Assembly: GCA_012064385.1 (NCBI GenBank)
Contig: QRDG01000063.1
Location: forward strand, 248,001 to 312,000
DNA from: Puccinellia tenuiflora
Lineage: Eukaryota; Streptophyta; Magnoliopsida; Poales; Poaceae
Direction of reading: 5' to 3'
DNA: 64,000 bases
The translations under genes were made by a program, and so were the position numbers. Under the pieces are notes generated by a model. The model saw only the letters and a list, made by a program, of their open reading frames with translations, was not told the origin of the DNA and ran no database searches. Positions 33,865 through 44,352 of this stretch are shown here, in pieces. Numbering within the stretch: the first letter of the stretch is position 1; every line of letters begins with the position of its first letter.

Positions 33865-35325
33865 TGATACGTGTCAAACGTATCTATAATTTTTGATTAA
33901 TCCATGCTAGTTTTGTGATGTTGTCACATGTCTTTTACTATCATATTATATCATTTTTATGCATTTTATTGGACTAACATATTGACAAGATGCCTAGTGC
34001 CAGTACCCTGCTTTTGTCATGTTTTTGTTGCAGAAAGTTACTTCTGGAAATATTCTCGGAATTGGACGAAAATTTACGGGGAATTTTATTGGACAAATGA
34101 AGACCGGAGCCAAAAGGGCGACCCAGGGGCAGCCCACAGGCTAGGGGCGACCTGTGGCCGCAGCCTAGGGTCCACCCGTGGGTGGGACCCGCCCCTGCCC
34201 TGTGGGGCACCTCTCGGCCGCCTCCAACGCCTATAAAATCATCCCCGACAAAAAAACCCTAACCCCCGAAGGATTTTCCCAAATACGATACAGAGCTCCA
34301 CCACCATCGCCGACATGTTTCGAGGGTTCAGAAGGCCCTGTTCCGGCACCTTGCCGGGACGGGGATCGACCGCCGAAGCCATCTCCATCAACACCGCTGA
34401 TTCCCGTGATGAGGGGGGAGTAGTCCCTCACCGGTGCTGAGGCTTATACAAGTAGCTATGTGGTTATCTCTCTCTCCCATGATGTGATCTTCGTTTTGAT
34501 CATGAGCTTTATTAGTATAGTTGAATACATGATGTTTCTCTATGTGTAATGGATATGATGTTGCTCAAGTGGTGTTATCTAGTATAATTTGCGGAGTCGC
34601 CGTTGTGATCATGGTACCACGGTGACAGTGAGGGTGCCGTGTATGGCTCTATGCATCAAGATTAGAGGGATCTTCATCATGAGTTTGTTCTTTATTATTG
34701 TTGGATTGAATAGATCATGAGGTTTCTTGATGCTTGTGTTATTAAAGAAAGAGACTATTCAAGAAATAAGTTGTGGTGTTTGTTAGTACTATCTTTGTAT
34801 GCGGATAGTGACAGCATGAAGTGTCCATAGATGTGGAATACGAACTTTAAGGTGTGCTTTTCGTAGCCCTACACAATTCTCGTCCTATTTGTGGGAACTA
34901 TCATGTGTTTAATTATGTTAATGATGTTGAGAGTACTCACTAGTGAAAGTATGAAGCCTGGGCCTTGTTTCCAAGCATTGATACACCGTTTTTAGTCACA
35001 TTTGTCACTTGTTCACTTGCTGCCATTTTTATTACAGAATTACAAAACCTTGTTTTACCATCCATATTACCCATATTTTAATATCTCTTCGCTAAACTAG
35101 TGCACCTATACAACTGACAATTGTATTAGGTGTGTTGGGGACACAAGAGACTTCTTGTATCTTAATTGCAGGGTTGCTTGAGAGAGAGGATACATTCACC
35201 TTACACGTCCCTGAGATCGATAAACCTTGGGTTACTCACTTAAGGGAAATTTGCTGCTGTCCTACAAACACCTGCGCTTGGAGGCCCAACAAGTCTACAA
35301 GAATAGAAGCGTGTAGTAGACATCA
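33865..35325 (+). repeat. 5' LTR of element D
   Basis: Starts TGATACGTGTCAAACG and ends GTAGTAGACATCA. A TATA-like CCTATAAAATC is near 34230. It matches 38840-40345, with a deletion around 34890 where the 3' LTR has about 45 extra bases. Confidence 0.93.
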
Positions 35326-35490
35326 AGATCTTTTCTGGTGCCGTTGCTGGGGAGTAAGAGGGCGCACTACAATTCCTCTCCCGTCAACGAAGCTCTTTTC
35401 TGGCGCCGTTGCCGGGGAGGAAAGGTAAGCGGTACTCACACTCCGACGACGAAGCTAATTTCTAGCATTGTTGTTGGGGAGGTGAGTGCT
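35326..35490 (+). repeat. Triplicated primer-binding-site segment of element D
   Basis: Three tandem units of about 63 bp follow the LTR. The first has TGGTGCCGTTGCTGGGGA at 35337-35354, the second the exact tRNA-Asp complement TGGCGCCGTTGCCGGGGA at 35401-35418, and the third the decayed TAGCATTGTTGTTGGGGA near 35462. Each is preceded by a TT(T/C)CT-like lead and followed by GAG. Only the second is a perfect match, yet it is 75 bases from the LTR. Confidence 0.8.
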
Positions 35491-35561
35491 TGAAGGTATC
35501 TTATTTATATTCTACAATTATATCTTTTTGTTTCTTGTTTTTATTTCACTAGTTAGGCTTA

Positions 35562-36266
35562 ATGGAAAACAACAACAAAATAAGAGAGCTTTATAAACTC
35601 TATCTTGAAATTGGTCATGATGCTTTTGAAGAGAAAATTGAAAAACCTATGGAACTTTATTTGCACAATAATCATGCTAGTAGCAATGTTATTAGTATGA
35701 TTTCTTTTAATGCCATTGTTGCTAATGCTATGGAAAATTCAAAGCTTGGGGATGCCGATTTTGATTAATATGATCTTTTTAGTCCCCCAAGCTTTGAGGA
35801 GAAAATTTGCTTTGATGATACTTTGCCTCCAATATATGATGATCATAATAATTGTGATATTTTAGTTCCACCTACTCTTGTGGATAAAGTTTATTTTGAT
35901 AATTATATGCCTCCTATTTATGATGATTACAATGATAGCTATGATTGTGTTACTCCCACTATTACTAATGAGAAGGATTTTACTTATGTGGAGAGTAATA
36001 ATAATTTTATGCTTGTAGATCATGATAAGAATGTTTTATGTGATGGCTATATTGTTGAGTTTATTCATGATGCTACTGAAAGTTATTATGAGAGAGGGAA
36101 ATATGGCTCTAAATATCTCAATAATATTCGGTTCCCTCTCTTTATGTTGAAGGTTTTAATGTTGCATTTGCTTTGCCTTCCTATGCTATTAGCTTTATGC
36201 TTCAATGATTTATTTTCTTACAAGATTCCTATGCATAGGAAGTGTGTTAGACTTAAAAGTGTTTGA
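35562..36266 (+). pseudogene. Single acidic ORF of element D
   Basis: Starts MENNNKIRELYKLYL at 35562 and reaches an in-frame TAA at 35766-35768. The same frame continues open to TGA at 36264-36266. The second part has repeated PPIYDD motifs (35826 and 35910), an HDATESYYERGKYG block, a hydrophobic segment and YKIPMHRKCVRLK. The HDAT...MHRK module is shared with element B. No recognised domain. It could be a remnant of a Gag-like or accessory protein. The internal stop may be a mutation. Confidence 0.6.
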
Positions 36267-38817
36267 TATTTGCTTCTTGATTCTCTCTTTTGTGTTTCAA
36301 TTCATATTCTTATGATAGCATAATTAAAATCTCAAGCCTAGCTAAAAGGCTATAATGAAAAGCGCTCTTGGGAGGCAACCCATGTTTTCTTTTCTTTCAG
36401 TTTTGTTTTTGTTTTTCTTGAGTCATGAAGTTGTTTCCTCTGTAGCAACTTCATTTTATCTTTTTCTTTTGGTTTTTTGTGCCAAGTTTAGCCTCTAATG
36501 CATTGAAAGTGCGAGGTATTGTTTTGCTGTCCAGAAACAGATTTCTGTCCTTCACTGTTCGAAAATCCAGAAAATCCCTATACTTTATATTTTTTCTGAT
36601 ATTTTTATACAGAAAGCCTGATACTTTTTTCTATCTTTCGTTAGTTTTGAGTTTTCTGATTTGAGCTACAGAAGTGCCTAGAAAAATTCAATCTTTACGG
36701 ACTGTTCAGTTTTTGACAGATTCTACTTTTATTTGTATTCGTTTCTTTTACTATCGTCAAATGTGATACTCTAGAGGAGGAGTAACACATTGAGGCTTAG
36801 TAAACAGTAGCTAATGCCCAATAAAGTTGTTTGCAATTCGTCTTGAGTTGAACACATGTGCATTTTAATTTATGAGAACTAACCCTCTAATCAGTTTGTG
36901 AGAAGTTTTGTGTGAAGCGAGTTTTTAAGTTCCAAAGGAGAGGATAATGAAGAACTTGAAGATGGATCAGAGCTCAAGCTTGGGGATGCCCCCATGGCAC
37001 CCCCTCTGAATATCAAGAACCATCAAGCGTCAAAGCTTGGGGATGCCCAAGGCATCCCCTCCTCTTCATCGACTATCATGAGGTCGTCTTCGTTGAACTA
37101 AGTTTTATCACTTTACATATTATGTGCTATGCTTGGAGTGTCTTTTTGCTTTCAGTTTTGTTTGTTTGATTGCTGGCCATATGTTGGATCCTAGCTTTAT
37201 TTGTGTGGGAGAGAGACACGCTCCGCTTTTTCATTTGAATACTCCTTTGCTTCGGTTATATCTTGTTGAATATTCTTAGCTACTGTTTGTTTGCTAGTAA
37301 GCTCTCGCTTTTAGCTTTTATATTATTTAGGGGTGCTTGTTGTGATGTTAAACTCTCTTGTTCTTCACTTATACTTGTTGGAGAGTTGTTTTTGATAAAT
37401 TGCTTGAATTATCAAAGTGACAAAATGCTATCCATGTGACATTGGAATGAAATGAAAGGCTGCATAGTCTTGTAGATCATTGTGTTGATATTTTATGCTT
37501 CTCAATTGTTTTGAGATATTAAGATGAATGCTTAAACTTGCTGGTTATTTGAGTGGAATTGATTAGTAAAGAAATACAGTTAAAAGCTTAAAACTGTGTG
37601 GTGTTTCGTAGTTATTAATTCATAAAGCTAATCTTTCCATCAAAAGAACAGTTTGGTCAACAAGGGAGACGGTATGGAGTGTTTATGGTTATGATTTGAT
37701 AATGTCTTATGTTACTCTGTTACCGGTTAATGTTAGATGTTTACTTCAAATACCATTTTTGCTAAGCCTAAAAATTCATACTGAGTGTAGAGTTCACTCG
37801 TGCATCCAAATCCGGAAGCCAAACTATCTTGCCAGCTGAGTCCACCATATCTACCTATCCATGGTATTTCTTGCCATTCCAAGTAAATTTGTCATGAGCT
37901 ATCTTTAAAATATTCAAAATACTCCTTTTTTTGTGACACTGTTTTTAAGCTCATTAGGAAGCAGTAGAGAGCTAGATATAACTTGTGACAAGCAAGGTCA
38001 TTTCCCCCCTTTCACCCGGTGTCGATGGTTTACGTCTTCACTTGAATCAACCCGAGAGCATCATAAGCAAAATATAAATACAACTCACCATTCTCCTCCG
38101 CGCAATGAAAATCTGAGAAATCAGCTCAAAACATTGGACAGTGGTGAAACCAAGGAGAAAGAGGAATGTACTCGTTCCTCTAAAACCAGCTGCTCTCACA
38201 AGTCTAAAAGCCTTGCTTGTTATGGGGGACTAGATAGCTTCTCTGTTGTGAAATCATTAACGAAAGCATGCATCTCTCAAAATTGTTTTTATCTCTCTTT
38301 TTCAAAATCAAAAAGCTCTAGCACATGACTAATACCCGTTTCCCTTTGCGAAGGGCCTTTCTTTTACTTTTAATGTTGAGTCACTTTTCCTTTTCCTTCT
38401 ATCTCCACTGAAGTAAACATATAGCATTGACCCTGGGTATCATTGATCATATTGCATCGTCAGATTAAACATGAATCTTTATATTGACTTTACCGTTGGA
38501 AGTTGAAGTTTTTTGCTAATACTTACATCTTCTTTGTTTTGATTCTCAAACACTTTTTTCATGGAACTATTACCTTTTAGAATTAATCAAATATGTGGGT
38601 CACATTGCTTTCATGTCTTTAACGTACTATTTATGAAAGATTTTGCTTGAATGATTCAACTTGGTTATTCATTGCTTTCTTGCTATCAACTATAGACAAT
38701 TGTTGTGTATCACTTCAATCACGTCCTATGCTTTACATTCCTATCTTGATCAAGATTGGGTTGGTTGCATGTCTCATAAAAAATTATTTTGCTATCACTT
38801 ACCTACTCGAGGACGAG
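36267..38817 (+). other. Non-coding 3' internal region of element D
   Basis: No supported gene. Collinear with the 3' internal regions of B and C, including GGGAGGCAACCCATG near 36370, AAGCTTGGGGATGCCC blocks near 36977 and 37033, and the TGACAAGCAAGGTCATTTCC block near 37985. Confidence 0.6.
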
Positions 38818-38839
38818 TAGGAGTTAAGCTTGGGGATGC

Positions 38840-40345
38840 TGATACGTGTCAAACGTATCTATAATTTTTGATTGATCCATACTAATTTCGTGATGTTGTC
38901 ACATGTTTTTACTATCATATTACATCATTTTTATGCATTTTATTGGACTAACCTATTGACAAGATGCCTAGTGCCAGTTCCCTGTTTTTGTCATGTTTTT
39001 GTTGCAGGAAGTTACTTATGGAAATATTCTCGGAATTGGACGAAAATTTACGGGGATTTTTTATTGGACAAATGAAGACCGGAGCCAAAAGGGCAACCCA
39101 GGGGCAGCCCACAGGCCAGGGGCGACCTGTGGCCGCGGCCTAGGGTCCACCCGCGGGTGGGACCCACCCCTGCCCTGTGGGGCACCTCTCGGCCGCCTCC
39201 AACACCTATAAAATTATCCCCGACGAAAAAAGCCTAACCCCCGAACGATTTTCCCAAATACGATACATAGCTCCGCCGCCATCGCCGACAAGTTTCGAGA
39301 GTTCAGAAGGTCCTGTTCCAGCACCCTGCCGGGACGGGGATCGACCGCCGGAGCCATCTCCATCAACACCGCTGCTTCCCGTGGTGAGGAGGGAGTAGTC
39401 CCTCACCGGGGCTGAGGATTATACAAGTAGCTATGCGGTTATCTCTCTCTCCCATGATGTGATCTTCGTTGTGATCATGAGCTTTATTAGTATAGTTGAA
39501 TACATGATGTTTCCCTATGTGTAATGGATATGATGTTGCTCAAATGGTGTTATCTAGTATAATTTGCGGAGTCACCGTTGTGATCACGGTACCACGGTGA
39601 CAGTGAGGGTGCCGTGTGTGGCTCTATGCACCAAGATTAGAGGGATCTTCATCATGAGTTTGTTCTTTATTATTGTTGGATTGAATAGATCATGAGGTTT
39701 ATTGATGCTTGTGTTATTGAAGAAAGAGACTATTCAAGAAATAAGTGGTGTTTGTTAGTACTATCTTTGGATGCGGATAGTGACAGCATGAAGTTTCCAT
39801 AGATGTGGAATACGAACTTTAAGGTGTGCTTTTCATAGCCCTACGCAATTCTCGTCCTATTTGATCCACGAAAGAATGATCTCCGAGTAACGTCTACCAT
39901 GCATGTGTTTTTGTGGGAACTATCATGTGTTTAATTATGTTAATGATGTTGAGAGTACTCACTAGTGAAAGTATGAAGCCTGGGCCTTGTTTCCAAGCAT
40001 TGATACACCGTTTTTAGTCACAATTGTCACTTGTTCCCTTGCTGCCATTTTTATTACAGAATTACAAAACCTTGTTTTACCATCCATATTACCCATATTT
40101 TAATATCTCTTCGCCGAACTAGTGCACCTATACAACTGACAATTGTATTAGGTGTGTTGGGGACACAAGAGACTTCTTGTATCTTAATTGCAGGGTTACT
40201 TGAGAGAGGATACATTCACCTTACACCTCCCTGAGATCGATAAACCTTGGGTTACTCACTTAAGGGAAATTTGCTGCTGTCCTACAAACCTCTGCGCTTG
40301 GAGGCCCAACAACTCTACAAGAATAGAAGCGTGTAGTAGACATCA
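38840..40345 (+). repeat. 3' LTR of element D
   Basis: Starts TGATACGTGTCAAACG after the tract AGGAGTTAAGCTTGGGGATGC and ends GTAGTAGACATCA just before the CCAGG duplication. Confidence 0.93.
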
Positions 40346-40417
40346 CCAGGATACCTCGTTGCTGGAGTTGGAGGCTGACGAGGAGCTTACCCTGTTGGCC
40401 TTGGCTGATAAGGAGCA
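40346..40417 (-). pseudogene. Gag fragment of element E beyond element D
   Basis: The - strand reads PRQPPTPATRYPGG in the same frame as the gag part at 33864, joined across the CCAGG duplication, with one in-frame stop upstream. It ends abruptly at the start of Tat element 2. Confidence 0.75.
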
Positions 40418-40976
40418 TGATGGGGGGATACTTTATAGGTAGGCCCATGGACCCGGAAAGTAGACCCGTGAAGACCAAGAAGGCCAACGCCGAGTCACGA
40501 GACAAGTCACATGGGCTGGGCTGGAGACAAGCCGACCAAGGCCCGTGTGGAGAAAGAGGCTCGTCCAAAGAAGGAGTCCAAGTACAACCCGGAGTCTAAC
40601 TTAGAAGACCAAGACGTAGAGTAGGACTCCGTGTTCTAGTGTGACTCGGTATAGCCTGTAAGTCCAGGGACCCGGCAGCCTTTATAAGCAGGGTCCTGGT
40701 CCTTAGATCGATGAGTTCAATCGGTAGAGAGAAACCCTAGCCACCAGAGAGAAGTCGCCGGCTCCTGAGTTGTGGGAGCCGGGTCATTGTAATCGAGACC
40801 TAATCAAGAGCAATAACATAGAAGCAGGAAGTAGGTCTTTACCTCTAACCAGAGGGGCCGAACCTGGGTAAATCCTTGTTCCTTGACGAGATTAACCGTT
40901 CCTACGTACTTCAATCACCAATGGCCCCAGAACTCATCTTCCCTGAGGAAGAACTTGCCGTGACAACCCCACGACA
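40418..40976 (+). repeat. 5' LTR of Tat element 2
   Basis: Starts TGATGGGGGGATAC and ends CCCCACGACA. TATA-like TTTATAAGC around 40683. From the ATG at 40921 the LTR end is open and in frame with gag, giving MAPELIFPEEELAVTTPRQ before the primer site. Confidence 0.93.
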
Positions 40977-40996
40977 GTTGGCGCCCACCGTGGGGC
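40977..40996 (+). promoter_or_regulatory. Primer binding site of Tat element 2
   Basis: GTTGGCGCCCACCGTGGGGC, identical to that of element 1, adjoins the LTR end. In this copy it is also within an open frame continuous with gag (translated as LAPTVG). Confidence 0.85.
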
Positions 40997-40998
40997 CT

Positions 40999-42897
40999 AT
41001 GGTGACGAAAGGAGTTGAGATCGTTGGAGCTGCTCGTCGGGCTATGGAGAAGCTCGCCATCGGGCGGGTCTACACTGACGAGCATGGAGAGACCGAGATC
41101 GATGACTCAGGCTGGACTTCGGAGATGAACGAAGTCGACGAAGGCTACCAGCTTGTCTTTGGAGGAATCAACGTGTTCGTCGGGATGGTTTGCGCGTCGG
41201 GTCTTCGCGCGAACTCGGCGGAATCAGTATCAGAGCCAACCGTTGTCGTCGAGTCCGACGGCGAGGAGTCGGTCGGAACTTTAGAGGTCGGCATCATCGC
41301 CGAGTCTGAGGAACCCCTAGCTGAGAAACCAGAGATGCTTCAAGAGTTAGATTCAGATTACGATGCAGATTCGGAGTCTATCCTACCCTTGTTTGAACAT
41401 CGGCTTGGGTATGGGATAGAGGAAGAGGATTATGAGGAGTCGCCAGTATGTGCTCGTGTTGTGGGAGTCTACATGTCTGGAAACACTGGGAGTCAGTTTG
41501 ATCCGACTCTATTGACAAAGGAAATTAATGCAAGTAATGCCGCAGAGAGGGCGGCTGAGTTAACCAATGCTCGTACTGCGTTGGAGAGGCAACTAGCTGA
41601 TATCACAGAAGCAAACCGTAGATTGGCCGAAGAGCGGGCCCGAGTCCAGGATGAAGCTCAAGTTGTGCGGAGGCGCCGCGAGGAGCTTACTTCAATTCAA
41701 CACCGCAGAGCCAGGAGTCGCTTGCATGATGGAGTCCACATCAATCCAACCAATTTATTCACCACACCTAATGGTCCAGGCAGAGGAGCCGGACTAGGAG
41801 GCTCAGCGGCAGCAGGAGGCGCCGCAGGAGGAGGAACAGGAGCACCACCACCACCACCACCACCACCACCCCCAGAAGGACCGGGAGGCAGCCGTACCAA
41901 CGGACCACCGCCTGAAGGAGGAGTCGGAGGAGGAGCATCTGGTGGCTTAGGGTCTCAGCCTAACAGATTTCATACTCCAGAGGGACATTACTCTAATCCT
42001 ATGGACAACGTTCATGTGGCGACTCTGAGATTGGAGAATATTGTGGTACCAGAGGGACCAGTAGGACAGGAGACTCGTGAGGCTATCGAGCTACTGAAGA
42101 TAGCTTTGACTCAGCAAGCTTTGTATCCAACTTTTCCAGATGCAAGTAGACTACATTCAACACCCTTTAACTCAGTTACGAGGAGTCGGCACGGTGAGTC
42201 CAACCCGGCCAACTCTACGAGTGCAAGGCGTCGGGAACTAGAGAGGAATCGTGCAAACATGCCAACCACTTCACAAGCTCAGCTAGTGGTTGATGAAGCA
42301 AGGCAACGACGAGAAAGAGAAGCAGCAAGAGCTCGGGAGGCAGAGAGGGACAGAGCGTTAGTGGGTGCAGCCAACCCACCTCAGCCAACCTGGATGCACG
42401 AGGAGGTGACTTCTCCTGGTGCTTCCCCAGCGTTAACAGGACCAGAGTGTTTGTCTGATGCCATCAGGTCCGAGTCCTTCCCCAGCAGTTTCAAGGAGCC
42501 GCGTAAGGTTCCAAATTATGAGCCCAACATGGACCCGACCTCTTGGTTAGGTACATACGAGATGGCAATGAGTATTCGCAATGCCACAGGTAATCTGTGT
42601 GCCAAGTTCATGTATCTTATGATGGAGGGAGCAGCCAAGGTTTGGATGCGCAACTTGCCTCCTAGGTCAATCAACTCTTGGGAGCAGTTGAAGGCGGCTT
42701 TTATTCAGAACTTCCAGGGCACATGCAAAAAGCTCAGTACCATCGAGGACCTGGAGCGGTGTGTTCAGAGGAAGGGCGAGTCAGCAAGGCACTGGATGAA
42801 GCGGGTCTCAGAGATCATTAACTCCTCACAAGGGCTCCCACCAGTTTCAGTGTTATTGGCGATGGAGAGAAATTGCAGTTACAATCCCTTGAGTTAG
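40999..42897 (+). pseudogene. gag, Tat element 2 (one premature stop)
   Basis: Start at the first ATG after the primer site (MVTKGVEIVG), although the frame is open back into the LTR to an ATG at 40876. Acidic N-terminus, coiled coil near 41520-41700, poly-Pro/Gly linker including nine consecutive prolines near 41850, and a gag domain at about 42520-42890 (WMRNLPPRSINSWEQ, GESARHWMKRVSE). It stops at TAG 42895-42897 where element 1 has TGG (Trp), a single G-to-A change. Translation would otherwise continue in frame to the knuckle and protease. Confidence 0.92.
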
Positions 42898-44289
42898 AAG
42901 CTAGGTCGTATGAAGGAGAGCCTGAATCAAGGTATTCCCCTTACGATTGGTGAGATCATGGCAGGTGCTAATAAGCACGCTGCCACAGACAAAACAAAGG
43001 ATCAGGAGGAAGGGACTAAAGGACAAGGTGGCAATGGTCAGAGTCAGAACCAGAATCAAAACCAGAACCAAGGTGGTGGCAAGCGGCCGTATGGAGACAA
43101 CTCTGACCTAGTGGCCAACACAAACACTGGGGTAAGACGCAAGGACAATAATTCTGGTGGATACCAAGGCCGTACTCCAAGCACAGAGGAGGTCTTGAGG
43201 ATTCCATGCCCTAAACATGCCAAGAACGGTAGATGCGGTCATACCTTGGGACAGTGCGTAGATTTGCAGCGCGCCAGGTTCCAAGGGCCAGGAGGAGGTA
43301 ACAACAATGGTGGGTATAGAGGAAACAATGGAGCCGGAGGACCCGGCAATAACGGTGGAGGAGCCGGCAATAACCCAAACCAACCTCCAGGAGGAGGCAA
43401 CCAGCAGGGCGGGTTCCAGCAGAACCCGAAGCAGCTTCATGATGGCAATGGGCAATATTATGTCACAACTCGGCAGCCACACCCGAGTCGTGGCAGTTAC
43501 CATGTCTTCACAACAAGCACGTCCAAACGTTCAAAGAAGTTAAAGGTTAGAGCAGTTAATGCAGTAGAGCCGGCCCTTCCACAATGGCTCAGGTGGTCAG
43601 AGCAAACCATCACATGGAGTCGGGCAGATCATCCTCCAAGAGTCGACGACCCAGGGCAGCTAGCCTTGGTGGTGGCACCTCAAGTTGGGGGCTATACATT
43701 GAACAAAGTGCTTATGGATGGTGGAAGTAGTATCAACATCCTATATTATGACACATTCAAGAGGATGCAGCTACAAGATAGACAGCTAATTCCAACAGAG
43801 ACAGTGTTCCATGGGATAGTACCAGGGAAGTCGGCCAAACCCATTGGTAAGATTTATCTTGAGGTTGCTTTTGGTACAGTGGAGAATTTTCGTTCAGAGA
43901 TTATGCCTTTTGAGGTAGTGGATCTTAAGAGTCCATACCATGCTCTTTTTGGTCGACCTGCATATTTTAAGTTTATGGCCAGACCATGCTATGTTTACTT
44001 GAAGCTCAAGATGCCAGGTCCAGCAGGAGTCATTACAGTTAATGGCAGCAGACAGATGGCATTGGAGTGTGAGTTAGGTGATGTAGCTATGGCTGAGACA
44101 GCTTGTGCTCAAGAGGAGTTGAAGTTTTACAAGGCAAACGTGGACCCGGAGGACAACTCGGTCCTTAAGAAACCGGCCACAGAGGAGAAGATGAAATTCA
44201 AGTCAGCTCAGGACACAAAGCAAGTCGACTTCACCCCTGGTGATTCTTCCAAGCAGTTCACCATTGGGGCACACCTCTCTGATAAATAG
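42898..44289 (+). CDS. Gag C-terminus and aspartic protease, Tat element 2
   Basis: Continues the gag frame after the stop. A Gln/Asn/Gly-rich segment flanks the CHHC-type knuckle CPKHAKNGRCGHTLGQC (43207 onward), an RNA-binding motif. The protease active site LMDGGSS is near 43714-43734, followed by a conserved fold to FGRPAYFKFMARPCY. The frame ends at TAG 44287-44289, directly before ESALVEFI, which opens the RT region in the same frame. This stop is identical in element 1. The protein would need readthrough or reinitiation to connect to RT. Confidence 0.85.
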   Translation, partial: KLGRMKESLNQGIPLTIGEIMAGANKHAATDKTKDQEEGTKGQGGNGQSQNQNQNQNQGGGKRPYGDNSDLVANTNTGVRRKDNNSGGYQGRTPSTEEVLRIPCPKHAKNGRCGHTLGQCVDLQRARFQGPGGGNNNGGYRGNNGAGGPGNNGGGAGNNPNQPPGGGNQQGGFQQNPKQLHDGNGQYYVTTRQPHPSRGSYHVFTTSTSKRSKKLKVRAVNAVEPALPQWLRWSEQTITWSRADHPPRVDDPGQLALVVAPQVGGYTLNKVLMDGGSSINILYYDTFKRMQLQDRQLIPTETVFHGIVPGKSAKPIGKIYLEVAFGTVENFRSEIMPFEVVDLKSPYHALFGRPAYFKFMARPCYVYLKLKMPGPAGVITVNGSRQMALECELGDVAMAETACAQEELKFYKANVDPEDNSVLKKPATEEKMKFKSAQDTKQVDFTPGDSSKQFTIGAHLSDK

Positions 44290-44352
44290 GAAAGCGCGCT
44301 CGTCGAGTTCATCCGTGAGAATCGGGATGTTTTTGCATGGAAGCCATCTGAA

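Larger units (their letters stand above)
33865..40345 (+). mobile_element. Non-autonomous Athila-like Gypsy element D
   Basis: Complete element with perfect duplication CCAGG at 33860-33864 and 40346-40350, inserted into the gag of element E. LTRs 33865-35325 (1461 bp) and 38840-40345 (1506 bp), three tandem primer-site-like segments, one short acidic ORF, non-coding internal region 36267-38817, polypurine tract 38818-38839. No pol is encoded. It is the same family as solo LTR A and a sister family to B and C. Confidence 0.93.

Noticed and set aside
41850..41880. Proline run as a sign of a host proline-rich gene
   Set aside because: It sits inside the gag linker, and element 1 has an equivalent proline-rich stretch near 2045-2085.
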